Counted from the stretch's first letter, positions 7,149 through 14,815 are shown. The stretch: 19,928 nt of DNA from Fen731 sp964481885 (GCA_964481885.1 CAYZUS010000038.1:1-19928); one strand, 5' to 3'. Notes: a model not told the origin generated them from the sequence alone. A program made the numbers and translations.

Positions 7149-8364
7149 TCTTAAAACAGAAAGATTTGAAATATTTTTACATGAGGTAGATGCGGGCAAA
7201 ATCGAAGAGGTTTCATGTGAGCTTGAAAAAGATTTGCTAAGTCTTTTAACAGAAAAGATTAAAAAAGACAGTGGTTTTTTTTCTGATAATTTTAAGGACA
7301 GAAATGGTTGCAGGGAAAAAATATTTATGTTTTTTTTAGAACAGTTGAGTCATAAATATCCTTATGCTGTATTTAAAATTAAGGAAGAGTTAATAGAAAA
7401 AGCAGTTTCAGAGATTTTTGGGCTGGGTATACTTGAAAGGTATCTAGCTGACAAAACAATAACAGATATTTTTATCCAGGACAGGGAAATGATTGTCATT
7501 AAAAACGGCGTTAAGAATTATCTTGGCGAAGTCTTTAAAAGCATGGTTGAAGTCAATCTTCTCATTGACAGGATAAAGCTTGGTTCAGGAAAGAATGTCG
7601 ACCAGCGTATCCCATTTTTAAATACCGAGCTTTATGACGGAAGCAGGTGCTCGATAATAATACCCCCTGTTTCAGACAGGACGTACATAACAATAAGGGT
7701 TTTTAACTGCCTTGATTTCCAGCTTGAGGATCAGCATAGGCTTGGGATGTTTTCAGCTGCAGTAATGGAATTGCTAAAAAAATTCGTGCATGAAAAGCAA
7801 AATATTCTTATTGCCGGTTCGATGGGCTCAGGGAAAACCACATTACTTAACACTCTTGCAAAACTTATTGATAAAAATGAGATCATAAGCCTTATCCAGG
7901 ATACTCCGGAAATCAAACTCAGCGGCCATCCATATGTAAGGATGCTGACAACGAGGCCAAAAGCACGGGAAATCGACAATGAGATAAACCAGGAAAAACT
8001 GTTATTTGAGACTTTGAGGCTGAAAGCAGACAGGATCATTGTCGGGGAGGTGAGAGACAGCATGGCAGCTTACCAGATGCTGCAGGCATTAAATACTGGC
8101 CACAGGGGGAGCTTTGGCACTATTCATGCTGATTCCGCATATGATGCACTTTTAAGGATTGAAATGTTTGCCATGGAATACAGATCCAATTTGAGCAGCA
8201 GTATTGTAAAGAAAATTGTTTCAAGGGCCGTTGATGTGGTTATTTTCCTCGAGTGCGAAAAAGATGAAAATATGAATATTAAAAACAGGCAAATAAGTGA
8301 GATTGTTGTTGTTGATAATAATCTCAGCGAAAGTGGTGATTACAAATTAACACATCTTCTATGA
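7138..8364 (+). CDS. tadA: TadA/CpaF pilus assembly ATPase
   Basis: 408 residues from ATG 7138 (MSTDLKTERF). This is the secretion-superfamily hexameric ATPase that powers Flp pilus extension, and in some bacteria retraction, at the cytoplasmic face. Seen in order: a helical N-terminus, the TadA-type strand DKTITDIFIQDREMIVIKNG, the Walker A GSMGSGKTTLLN (K233), the Asp box IQDTPEIKL, the Walker B region ADRIIVGEVRDSMAAYQML and the His box GSFGTIHADSAYDALLRIE. All catalytic elements are present, and the length is a little under the usual CpaF size of 430-500. It overlaps the MinD-like gene by 11 bases at its start and tadB by four at its end (ATGA), a tightly coupled motor module. Confidence 0.96.
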   Translation: MSTDLKTERFEIFLHEVDAGKIEEVSCELEKDLLSLLTEKIKKDSGFFSDNFKDRNGCREKIFMFFLEQLSHKYPYAVFKIKEELIEKAVSEIFGLGILERYLADKTITDIFIQDREMIVIKNGVKNYLGEVFKSMVEVNLLIDRIKLGSGKNVDQRIPFLNTELYDGSRCSIIIPPVSDRTYITIRVFNCLDFQLEDQHRLGMFSAAVMELLKKFVHEKQNILIAGSMGSGKTTLLNTLAKLIDKNEIISLIQDTPEIKLSGHPYVRMLTTRPKAREIDNEINQEKLLFETLRLKADRIIVGEVRDSMAAYQMLQALNTGHRGSFGTIHADSAYDALLRIEMFAMEYRSNLSSSIVKKIVSRAVDVVIFLECEKDENMNIKNRQISEIVVVDNNLSESGDYKLTHLL

Positions 8365-9350
8365 TTTCAATGATTTTTTTACTGGGGTTCCTGTATATCT
8401 TTTGTGCTGTGGCACTTTTTGCAAATGCTCGAAAAAATTGGCTGCTGCGCCGCTTAAAAAGAACTCACTCAGAAGAAGGATATACAAACAATACGAGCCG
8501 AAGGTCCTTTTTTGGTAGTAAAAAATGGGGCTTGACTGGCAGAAAAAAACAGGGTTTGGCAAATGGTAAAAATAGCAATGCATCAGCCAGGCGCAGAACC
8601 ATACCTGAGAGGTTAAGCAGATGGCTTGTTAAAAACAATATACGGGTCGATGCTATTACTTTTGCGCTTATTTTTCTTGTGGCGCTTTCGCTGATTTTTA
8701 CTGTCAGTATATTTTTTAAAAACGGCATCCTGATTTTTATATCAATTTCAATATTTTTATGCCTTGCAGCTTATATTTTTATCGAAATCAGGGGTAGGAA
8801 GATCGTTCAAAAAAAAGAGGACCAACTCGAAGGGTTTATAATAGATCTTACCGGTAACCTGTACGCCAACCCTAATGTCCTGATAAGCATTCAAAAGACT
8901 CTTGAATTTGCCGAGGATCCATTAAAAAGTGAATTCGAAACTGTCATTGAAGATACAAGAAGGGGAATCCTTTTAAATGAAGCGCTGCTTGGAATGATTG
9001 AGCGAAATAAAAGCGAAATAATCAGGATGGTGATATCAGGTTTTATTGCCTCAAATGAAAAAGGAGTCGATCTGATCGAATACTTAAAGGACCAGCTTGA
9101 TTATATAAGGGAAAAGAAAAGCATATCCTCATATATTAGGATTTTAAGCTCCGGGCCAAGATATACATCATATGTCATAATGCTTATTCCTGTTGCTGTA
9201 GTATGTATTGTCTCTCTGTTAAACAAAAATTTTGCACAAAGCCTTCTTACCGGTTTTGGTTTGGCAGTATTTATATATGCTTTATTAAGTTATCTTGCAG
9301 GGTTTTTAATTATAAATAGGATAGTTAATCTCGCAGAAAAAGCCAGGTAG
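8361..9350 (+). CDS. tadB: TadB-like inner-membrane platform protein (T2SF domain)
   Basis: 329 residues. ATG 8361 overlaps the tadA stop by four bases. A first membrane segment (MISMIFLLGFLYIFCAVALF) is followed by a basic, Ser/Asn/Gly-rich loop (about 25-78), two membrane segments (about 92-137), a cytoplasmic type II secretion F domain (about 145-265: LEGFIIDLTGNLYANPNVLI, EDTRRGILLNEALLGM, ASNEKGVDLIEYL) and two final membrane segments (YVIMLIPVAVVCIVSLL, and GLAVFIYALLSYLAGFLI). TadB and TadC form the membrane platform that TadA drives. The position right after tadA and the topology fit TadB. The Asn/Gly-rich cytoplasmic or exposed loop is longer than I would expect and parallels the one in TadC. 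Confidence 0.9.
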   Translation: MISMIFLLGFLYIFCAVALFANARKNWLLRRLKRTHSEEGYTNNTSRRSFFGSKKWGLTGRKKQGLANGKNSNASARRRTIPERLSRWLVKNNIRVDAITFALIFLVALSLIFTVSIFFKNGILIFISISIFLCLAAYIFIEIRGRKIVQKKEDQLEGFIIDLTGNLYANPNVLISIQKTLEFAEDPLKSEFETVIEDTRRGILLNEALLGMIERNKSEIIRMVISGFIASNEKGVDLIEYLKDQLDYIREKKSISSYIRILSSGPRYTSYVIMLIPVAVVCIVSLLNKNFAQSLLTGFGLAVFIYALLSYLAGFLIINRIVNLAEKAR

Positions 9351-9357
9351 AACTCAT

Positions 9358-10320
9358 ATGAATATTTTTATAATAATTCTTTCTGTATCAATAACAGCCT
9401 TTGTTTTTATTGTGTTCTATGTGTTGTTCAGGCATTTTGCCAGCCTGAAACCGCGTATTTTGAGGTTTTATGAAAATGGGGGTATTTTTAAAAAAAGGGG
9501 TAAAAACAGCAATACTGGAAATGGTTTTTACGGCCCCAAGGAAACTAAAGGCAGTACTGGATTTAATGGTAATTCGAGCTTATATGTTAATGCTGAATTT
9601 AACGATAATGCTGGATTTGGCGGGAGTACTTTTATATCAAGGCTAAGACTACTGTTTGAGAGAAGCGGCCATATAAACATTTTGGGTTTCAGAATAAAAA
9701 CATTAGAAGAGTTTTTTATCTTTAAGATTATATTTTCAGTCAGTGGGTTTTTACTGGTATTGTTAGCCGGATTTTTCTTATCAGTAAATCTACTTTTATA
9801 TGCCGCGCTGGCAGCATCAGTTTTTTATTTTCTGCCATCAGAAATAGTAAAGGGTAAAATAAAAAACACATCAAAAAAGATCTTAATTGAACTGCCTGAA
9901 ATTATTGATCTGATGGCCTCTCTTATAAAAGCTGGCCTGACAATAGACGAGACCATTGTTTATATATTCAGGAATCTCAGCGGTGATATTCCTGAATTAT
10001 TTAGAATATATAATATTAAAATACTTGAAGGCGCCACTCGGAGGGAAGCATTTGATTGTATTGGAAAAATGTCTTACTGTGCTGAGTTTTATAGTTTTAT
10101 AAAGGTAATACACCAGTCTGAAGTCATTGGAAATCCCATAAAAGAAGTTCTTAAGGATATTTCCAGAGTTTATAGAAACAATCAGAGAGATAACCTCAAA
10201 ATGCGTGCTGAAAAGCTTGAAAGTAATCTTATACTGGTAATTTTTATATTTATTTTTATTCCCATGCTGATGATTTTCCTTATGCCGGTACTGCCTCAGC
10301 TGAAAACAATCATTGGGTAA
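9358..10320 (+). CDS. tadC: TadC-like inner-membrane platform protein (T2SF domain)
   Basis: 320 residues, beginning seven bases after tadB with AGG of the upstream stop region as a weak ribosome site. It has an N-terminal membrane segment (IFIIILSVSITAFVFIVFY), a polar Asn/Gly/Phe-rich loop (about 50-85, with NSNTGNGFYG and FNDNAGFGG), paired membrane segments (about 120-163), the T2SF cytoplasmic domain (LIELPEIIDLMASLIKAGLT, EGATRREAFDCIGKM) and a C-terminal membrane segment (LILVIFIFIFIPMLMIFLMP). It is a paralogue of TadB and its partner in the platform. The GxLP-type motif ELPEIIDLMASLIKAGLT is typical of TadC. A gap of 202 bases follows before the pilin gene, so motor and pilin may be under separate control. 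Confidence 0.9.
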   Translation: MNIFIIILSVSITAFVFIVFYVLFRHFASLKPRILRFYENGGIFKKRGKNSNTGNGFYGPKETKGSTGFNGNSSLYVNAEFNDNAGFGGSTFISRLRLLFERSGHINILGFRIKTLEEFFIFKIIFSVSGFLLVLLAGFFLSVNLLLYAALAASVFYFLPSEIVKGKIKNTSKKILIELPEIIDLMASLIKAGLTIDETIVYIFRNLSGDIPELFRIYNIKILEGATRREAFDCIGKMSYCAEFYSFIKVIHQSEVIGNPIKEVLKDISRVYRNNQRDNLKMRAEKLESNLILVIFIFIFIPMLMIFLMPVLPQLKTIIG

Positions 10321-10417
10321 TAACAGAGAAAAAATTTCAAATGGGAAAAGATAAAAAGCCAGGAATCCGGAAAAGTAAATAAAATAAAATCACAAAAACA
10401 AAAAAAGGGATTTCGAA

Positions 10418-10437
10418 GTTTTTAATAACTTAAAAAC
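10418..10437 (+). repeat. Perfect A/T inverted repeat between tadC and flp
   Basis: GTTTTTAA-taac-TTAAAAAC (10418-10425 and 10430-10437) is the only structured element in the 202-base gap. It could be a weak terminator or RNA processing hairpin that separates machinery from pilin expression, but it is all A/T apart from the outer pair and has no U-tract after it. Confidence 0.35.
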
Positions 10438-10510
10438 AATATTACATGGAAAAATTTATAAATAATATAAAACTTATATTAAAAATAATAAAAACATCAA
10501 CCAAAAACGT

Positions 10511-10517
10511 GAGGAGG
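10511..10517 (+). promoter_or_regulatory. Strong ribosome binding site of the pilin gene
   Basis: GAGGAGG at 10511-10517 lies five bases before ATG 10523. It is the strongest ribosome site of the Tad locus, as expected for the major subunit, and it supports the long pilin leader since no other ATG lies before the cleavage site. Confidence 0.85.
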
Positions 10518-10522
10518 AAAAA

Positions 10523-10786
10523 ATGCGAGCCAATCTGTCAATTAGAAAAAACAGAAGAATTACGGTACCTGAGAAAACAGCAGAGGGTTCTAAAAAAATC
10601 GTTCCAGCAGTCGATTTAAAAGTGTGCTTAAAAAATCTGTACTCAAATCTTAATAACAGCAAGGGTGCAACTCTTATAGAAATAGCTCTTTATGTAGCTC
10701 TTGTGGTGATTGTGTGCATAGGTGTAATAACTGCTATGGGCGACAAATTGCAGGGTGTTTTTGATACGATTGTAAGCAGCCTTTAG
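10523..10786 (+). CDS. flp: Flp-type pilin precursor
   Basis: 87 residues, probably the major subunit of the pilus. The C-terminal half is Flp-like: SKG-ATLIEIALYVALVVIVCIGVITAMG, with presumed prepilin peptidase cleavage after G48 and Glu at +5 (E53). The residue after it is Ile where Flp pilins usually have Tyr (the EY pair); a Tyr follows at 57. Mature length would be 39 residues, normal for Flp, ending GDKLQGVFDTIVSSL. The leader is 48 residues, basic (RANLSIRKNRRITV) and much longer than the usual short one. The strong GAGGAGG and lack of an internal ATG support this start. The peptidase (TadV/CpaA) is not in the window. A 176-base gap to tadE follows. Confidence 0.9.
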   Translation: MRANLSIRKNRRITVPEKTAEGSKKIVPAVDLKVCLKNLYSNLNNSKGATLIEIALYVALVVIVCIGVITAMGDKLQGVFDTIVSSL

Positions 10787-10951
10787 ATTTTGTCTTTTGC
10801 TTTAACTTCGGAGTATCGCTGGAGGCATGGTAGATTTATAAAAGTAAGGCAAATAAAAAAAATAGATTAAACGAGAAGTCTGGAAAGCCTGTAATTGGGA
10901 TAAATGGTTACTAAACCGACGAAATTTAAACAGGCAGGGTGTTAAATCAGC

Positions 10952-10957
10952 AGGGAG
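10952..10957 (+). promoter_or_regulatory. Ribosome binding site fixing the tadE start
   Basis: AGGGAG at 10952-10957 is five bases before ATG 10963 and favours it over an in-frame GTG at 10939, which would add eight polar residues ahead of a normal prepilin-like N-terminus. Confidence 0.75.
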
Positions 10958-10962
10958 TCAGG

Positions 10963-11394
10963 ATGAAAAAAATATTAAATTGTTATTGTAATCAAAATGG
11001 AAATGTCCTTCTTGAGCTTGCCCTTATCCTGCCTGTGCTTCTGCTTTTTATTACAGGCATAGTGCAATTCGGGTTTATACTCAATGCAAAAGTCGCTGCA
11101 AATTCTGCTGCTTATGAAGCTGCCAGAACTGCAACAATCTCCGAAGAACCTTACATTTCTGCGGCTGCTGCAATCGAAAACTATGCGAACGGTAGCCTGC
11201 CGGGTTGGAGGTTTGGAGAAAGACTTAAGGCTGCAATAAATATTCCCGACACAAATCCCGGAACCCTTGTAACGGTAGAAGTGACTTATAGCGTGCCCCT
11301 GTTTTTTTCCGGAATTATACGATTTCCAGACTCTTCAAATGGTTTTACTGATATAAAAGGTTTGTCTGTAATGAGGATAGAAGAAAAGGAGTAG
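10963..11394 (+). CDS. tadE: TadE-like pseudopilin
   Basis: 143 residues from ATG 10963 (MKKILNCYCNQNGN). TadE proteins are pilin-like minor subunits processed by the prepilin peptidase and needed for pilus assembly. Seen: a short basic leader, then NGNVLLELALILPVLLLFIT (12-31), which has the G-xxxx-E type pilin motif (G13, E18) leading into one membrane helix, then the conserved FGFILNAKVAANSAAYEAAR (37-56). The C-terminal part (NPGTLVTVEVTYSVPLFFSG) is the usual TadE beta region. Only six bases separate it from the repeat protein that follows. Assignment is confident; whether it acts as minor pilin or adaptor here is inference. Confidence 0.92.
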   Translation: MKKILNCYCNQNGNVLLELALILPVLLLFITGIVQFGFILNAKVAANSAAYEAARTATISEEPYISAAAAIENYANGSLPGWRFGERLKAAINIPDTNPGTLVTVEVTYSVPLFFSGIIRFPDSSNGFTDIKGLSVMRIEEKE

Positions 11395-11400
11395 ATTGAA

Positions 11401-12810
11401 ATGAGCCACAATATGTTTTTGTTCAAAAAAATAAGAATGTCAACTGAAAATCTGGGTTTTGAGAGTTTTTCTGGGATATATTCGGGACTTTACATGAAAA
11501 AAAACTGCAAAAATATTACCGGAAAGGATTATTTACAAAGATTAAAGACTATACTTATACCGTTTTTATTGATGCTGTTTTACCTTTTTTCAGTTTTCCT
11601 TCCTTTTATGATTTTTGAGAGGGATCTTTACGGGGCAAATGAAGGATGGTTAAAGTCAGAGAACCCTCCCGGCGAGCAGGTATGGGTCGACACTTCGCAT
11701 TGGGATACCAGGATGGTCTATAAAAAGGACGGTTATTACAGGGATGTGTCAAGACAAAGGTATATCGATACTTCATATACAGTAAACCAGGGATACTACA
11801 AGTCAGGAGAGTACAGTATATGGATCGAAGAAAAAAGCATTCAGTCATATGTTGCTCAAAGGTACATAGATACCTCACACTGGGAGACAAGATACAGGTC
11901 TGTTAATAAAATTGTACCTGTAAATTTTACTGTCATAAACGGTACGGACAGCTATGGCTGGAGCGTCTACTCTTTTGCTTCCCAGGCGCGCGGCATGCAG
12001 CAGGTTTCATATAATGGGGCACAGTATATGGCTGCCGTTTACGTGATTGATTATCGTCCTGCCCGGGGAGGGCGCGTTTATGCGACCAAATATCTGTTTC
12101 TGTATAAGTATGTAACGGTGCAGGAATCTTACAGTGTTATGGTCAGTTCAGGATATTGGGAAAATTATACTGTTAGATATCTGGCAGATACTTCACACTG
12201 GGAAACAAGAACAGGCAGGTATTGGGTTGACACTTCATACAGAGTAGCTGCCGGTTACTGGGAGAATTATAATGAAAGGGAATGGGTAGATACGAGCCGG
12301 TATGAACCCGAGAACTTTTGGGTTAAAGATGGATTTTATGAAGAGCCTATTCATGGAAAAGTTACGGTAAGGAAGGATCCGCAGTATATTTTTACAAGAT
12401 GGCACAAAGTTGAAGGTGACAGCGAATGTGGGATGAATTTAAGAATCGATTGGGAAGTTGACTCTTCCGGATTGCTGCCGGGACAGGTTCCCGAAAAAAT
12501 TGTCAGTGCAAATATTTTTCAAGAGGTTGTCAGGTATAAAAATAAAGGCACAGACAAGGTAGTTATTTATAATGGCAGTGTGAGCCCGACTTCAACAGGA
12601 TTTATAGATACATTTACATTGTTTGATTTTGCAGGCAACGAAGACAGTATCCTTCATATATTCCTCCGATCTGAGGGCGGCCAGGCAATCCATGTCTATT
12701 TTAGTAATCCGGTCAATGGCTTTAAGTCGATAAATATTGATCTTAAAGGTACATCCTCAGATCCCGACAAGTGGCTTGGAGGAAACAGTTACGGAGAGAT
12801 AATGTTTTAA
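11401..12810 (+). CDS. Membrane-anchored WDTSHW-repeat protein of the Tad locus
   Basis: 469 residues; no family recognised. AAAGGAG (11385-11391) precedes ATG 11401. A 49-residue basic N-terminus is followed by one strong hydrophobic segment (about 50-71, TILIPFLLMLFYLFSVFLPF) with no clear signal peptidase site, so it is probably anchored with the rest outside. The exported part has six copies of [WYL]-[VIA]-D-T-S-[HYR]-[WY]: WVDTSHW 95, YIDTSY 121, YIDTSHW 155, LADTSHW 261, WVDTSY 275, WVDTSRY 295. They alternate with GYY or GYW blocks (DGYYRD, QGYYKS, SGYWENY, AGYWENY, DGFYEE). Repeats stop near 320; residues 330-469 look like a beta-rich domain. It lies between tadE and a TadE/G-like gene with gaps of six and zero bases, so a role as pilus tip or surface adhesin is the natural inference. 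An alternative start at Met32 is possible. Confidence 0.8.
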   Translation: MSHNMFLFKKIRMSTENLGFESFSGIYSGLYMKKNCKNITGKDYLQRLKTILIPFLLMLFYLFSVFLPFMIFERDLYGANEGWLKSENPPGEQVWVDTSHWDTRMVYKKDGYYRDVSRQRYIDTSYTVNQGYYKSGEYSIWIEEKSIQSYVAQRYIDTSHWETRYRSVNKIVPVNFTVINGTDSYGWSVYSFASQARGMQQVSYNGAQYMAAVYVIDYRPARGGRVYATKYLFLYKYVTVQESYSVMVSSGYWENYTVRYLADTSHWETRTGRYWVDTSYRVAAGYWENYNEREWVDTSRYEPENFWVKDGFYEEPIHGKVTVRKDPQYIFTRWHKVEGDSECGMNLRIDWEVDSSGLLPGQVPEKIVSANIFQEVVRYKNKGTDKVVIYNGSVSPTSTGFIDTFTLFDFAGNEDSILHIFLRSEGGQAIHVYFSNPVNGFKSINIDLKGTSSDPDKWLGGNSYGEIMF

Positions 12811-13338
12811 ATGAGGACTATTTGTCTAAACTGGGCATTTTTTAAGTTAGGAGTGAAAATAAAATCAGAATTGCGAAAAAATAATTATTTAAATAACTAT
12901 TTTAAAAATGAGGCCGCGACTGTTCTTATTACTGTTGCCATTCTCATGCCGCTGTTTATGCTGATAACCGGGATGACAATTGATATCGGCAGGGCCTTTG
13001 TCTACAAGGAGGAAATAAACAAAGCATGCATGGTTTCCGCAGAGGAAGCCGCAAAAGAAATAGAGGTCTTTACAGCGCAGCAGTCAGGTTTTACACGGCT
13101 TGATGCACAAAGGGCACAGGAAATTTCTGCAGAATTCTTCGACAGAAATTATCTGCAAAAACCGGGGTGTAGTATAAATGATTTTAGCTGCAGTATCTTT
13201 GATGAAAGTTCAAATCCTAAATATCTTCGGGTAAACTGCCAGGCAAAAGTTGATTGCTACTTTTTAAAAATGTTTGGGATTGAAAGTATAAAAATAAATT
13301 CGGCTGCAAGCTCAAGATTGAGAAGCATCAAAAACTAA
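12811..13338 (+). CDS. TadE/TadG-like pseudopilin
   Basis: 175 residues. The ATG follows the stop of the repeat protein directly (taaATG), so translation is probably coupled; the ribosome site is poor. After a 34-residue basic leader comes a TadE/G-type hydrophobic segment (NEAATVLITVAILMPLFMLI, 33-52, then TGMTIDIGRAFVYKEEINKA), followed by an extracellular part with four Cys (FLKM end: PGCSINDFSCSIF, VNCQAKVDCYF) that could form disulfides. Full TadG proteins are usually longer, with a von Willebrand-type domain that is missing here, so it is a short member, perhaps a second minor pilin. It is the last gene of the Tad locus; no good terminator follows before the convergent lipoprotein gene at 13368. 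Confidence 0.75.
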   Translation: MRTICLNWAFFKLGVKIKSELRKNNYLNNYFKNEAATVLITVAILMPLFMLITGMTIDIGRAFVYKEEINKACMVSAEEAAKEIEVFTAQQSGFTRLDAQRAQEISAEFFDRNYLQKPGCSINDFSCSIFDESSNPKYLRVNCQAKVDCYFLKMFGIESIKINSAASSRLRSIKN

Positions 13339-13367
13339 TTGTCTATTTATTAGTTAGAGTTTAAAAA

Positions 13368-13895
13368 CTATTCACTTTTAACACTGAAGTCTAGTGTTTT
13401 TACAATTTCATTATTAAGCTCCACCAATGCCGTATATTCCCCGGCTGGAAAAGCATCAGTGATTGCAATATTAAAGCTGTAATAGCCAGAGCTGAATTCG
13501 GGCGGAGAAAATTCCTGAACACTTAACTCCCTGTTAGTGTCGATATAGTTCCAAGTGACATTAAGTACATCTGTTGTCTTGAAATTGGTGAATTTAACCG
13601 AAAGGAAAATTGAATTTGTGCCGGCGTCAAACACGAAAGTCGGATCCACCGGCGCATAATTGCTGTCAACATTTTTACATATCACCATTTCAGCGATTTC
13701 GGCTTTGCCTTTAATTGCTTCCTGCACATCATCTATTTTTATATCCTTTATTGTGCAGCCTGACATTGCGACAATTAAACCACAAAGAATAATCATGGAA
13801 ATAAAAACAAAAAAATTTAAAGAAAAAAAGTATAAAAACTTCCTGGTTTGCCAGTTATATTTTTTATTGCTTTTATCCAAATCTGTTTTCCTCAT
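13368..13895 (-). CDS. Putative lipoprotein with Ig-like beta domain
   Basis: 175 residues, family not recognised. The N-terminus is long and basic (about 20 residues), then a hydrophobic stretch (about 21-44) ending in AMSGC, a lipobox-like site with Cys47; Met at -3 is unusual, Ser at -2 and Gly at -1 are fine. The rest (FVFDAGTNSIFLSVKFTNF, NVTWNYIDTNRELSVQEF, GYYSFNIAITDAFPAGEYTA, KTLDFSVK) alternates strands like an Ig-type or bacterial Big-like sandwich. It would be exported and anchored to the outer face of the membrane. Its stop is 30 bases from the stop of the Tad locus (convergent). No clear ribosome site precedes the ATG (13893-13895). A link to the pilus is only positional. Confidence 0.65.
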   Translation of the reverse strand: MRKTDLDKSNKKYNWQTRKFLYFFSLNFFVFISMIILCGLIVAMSGCTIKDIKIDDVQEAIKGKAEIAEMVICKNVDSNYAPVDPTFVFDAGTNSIFLSVKFTNFKTTDVLNVTWNYIDTNRELSVQEFSPPEFSSGYYSFNIAITDAFPAGEYTALVELNNEIVKTLDFSVKSE

Positions 13896-13972
13896 ATTAT
13901 CTATAGTTTTTTGTCGAATTTCTTAATAATTACTTTTACCATTCAACTCTTTTGTTTCAGACCATTTTTATT

Positions 13973-13998
13973 CTAATAGTTGTAAGCACAACTATTAG
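13973..13998. repeat. Perfect 11-bp inverted repeat
   Basis: CTAATAGTTGT (13973-13983), loop aagc, ACAACTATTAG (13988-13998). It lies between the ybhB-like stop and the lipoprotein start, both on the minus strand. Stem length and tight loop suit an RNA hairpin or operator. Neither strand has a T-tract after it, so an intrinsic terminator is unlikely. Confidence 0.75.
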
Positions 13999-13999
13999 A

Positions 14000-14017
14000 T
14001 AGTGCATGTAAGCACTA
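14000..14017. repeat. Second inverted repeat next to the first
   Basis: TAGTGC (14000-14005), loop atgtaa, GCACTA (14012-14017). It starts one base after the larger palindrome, and both loops contain the core taagca (taagcac in the two). Two adjacent hairpins sharing this core suggest a regulatory or processing element at the 3' end of the ybhB-like transcript. Confidence 0.55.
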
Positions 14018-14043
14018 ATTTTAAATAATGCAGTAACATATTT

Positions 14044-14487
14044 TTAGTTTTTCTTTTTATACAGCCCGATAAATTCATCCTTATCAATAATATGGCCCTG
14101 CATTGCTGACACGAGATTTGCAGTGTGGGCACCGGGCTTTAAGTCAAGAGCCGTGTCGAGTGCAAAGATCTTGAAAAAATACCTGTGCGTGCCTGAGGGA
14201 GGACAGGGGCCGCCATATCCGGCAGAGCCAAAGCTTGTTGTTCCTTCAATGCATCCTGGCGGTATGCTGTTTTCTGCAATTTCAGAAGTGCCGGGGTTTA
14301 TGTTCCATGCTGTCCAATGCACCCAGGTCTTCATGGGCGCATCAGGGTCATCAACAATAAGCGCCAGCGATTTGGCACCCGCAGGGATATCTGTAATTGA
14401 CAGGGCCGGATTTATATTTTGGCCCTCGCAAGTATATACTGAAGGAATCAGAGTATTGTGAGCAAAAGCTGAAGATGTGATTTTCAT
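14044..14487 (-). CDS. YbhB/YbcL family (PEBP, Raf kinase inhibitor-like) protein
   Basis: 147 residues, normal for bacterial PEBP-fold proteins. Signature blocks: YTCEGQNINPALSI (18-31), LALIVDDPDAPMKTWVHW (41-58, the anion-binding pocket motif DPDAP...HW), GYGGPCPPSGTHRYFFKIFA (95-114, motif GGPCPPSGTHRY). No signal peptide, so cytoplasmic. The biochemical role of bacterial members is not settled; ligand binding is inferred from the pocket. GGGAGGA (complement of 14494-14500) six bases upstream gives a strong ribosome site. It is followed on its strand by the hairpin pair and the lipoprotein gene. Confidence 0.93.
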   Translation of the reverse strand: MKITSSAFAHNTLIPSVYTCEGQNINPALSITDIPAGAKSLALIVDDPDAPMKTWVHWTAWNINPGTSEIAENSIPPGCIEGTTSFGSAGYGGPCPPSGTHRYFFKIFALDTALDLKPGAHTANLVSAMQGHIIDKDEFIGLYKKKN

Positions 14488-14630
14488 TTTAAGTCCTCCC
14501 GGTATTTTTACTTAGACTTTTCATGATTATTTATGTTTGAATTATTATAATATTATCTGTTTTGTTTTTACAGATATTAAAAATATTAATCCTAATCATG
14601 CATTTAAACTATCAGATAATTGATCGAAAT

Positions 14631-14791
14631 TTAAGGCTTGAGTATATTTGTTAAAATTCTGTATTCAAGCCAGCAAATCATAGGTTAAAACTTAAGGCCT
14701 AAAAATATTAGTCCGAATTCTGTATTCAAGCCAGCAAATCATAGGTTAAAACTTAAGGCCTAAATAATATTTGTCCAAATTCTGCATTCAA
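14631..14791. repeat. 61-bp tandem repeat, about 2.6 copies
   Basis: Units begin with ttaaggc at 14631, 14692 and 14753; the last is cut short near 14791. A 46-base stretch is identical in copies 1 and 2 (14655-14700 and 14716-14761); unit starts and the third copy have diverged. The array ends at the -35 of the presumed ppa promoter. There is no spacer/repeat alternation, so it is not a CRISPR. Confidence 0.9.
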
Positions 14792-14815
14792 ACAAACCAA
14801 TAATTTGTTTATAAT
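14787..14815 (+). promoter_or_regulatory. Probable ppa promoter
   Basis: TTCAAA (14787-14792), 17-base spacer, TATAAT (14810-14815, perfect -10). Start of transcription would be near 14822, 46 bases before the ppa ATG. The spacer contains half of an AAACAAA/TTTGTTT inverted repeat, a possible operator. Confidence 0.5.

Noticed and set aside
14631..14791. CRISPR-like array
   Set aside because: The whole 61-bp unit is repeated head to tail with no unique spacers, and no cas genes are near.
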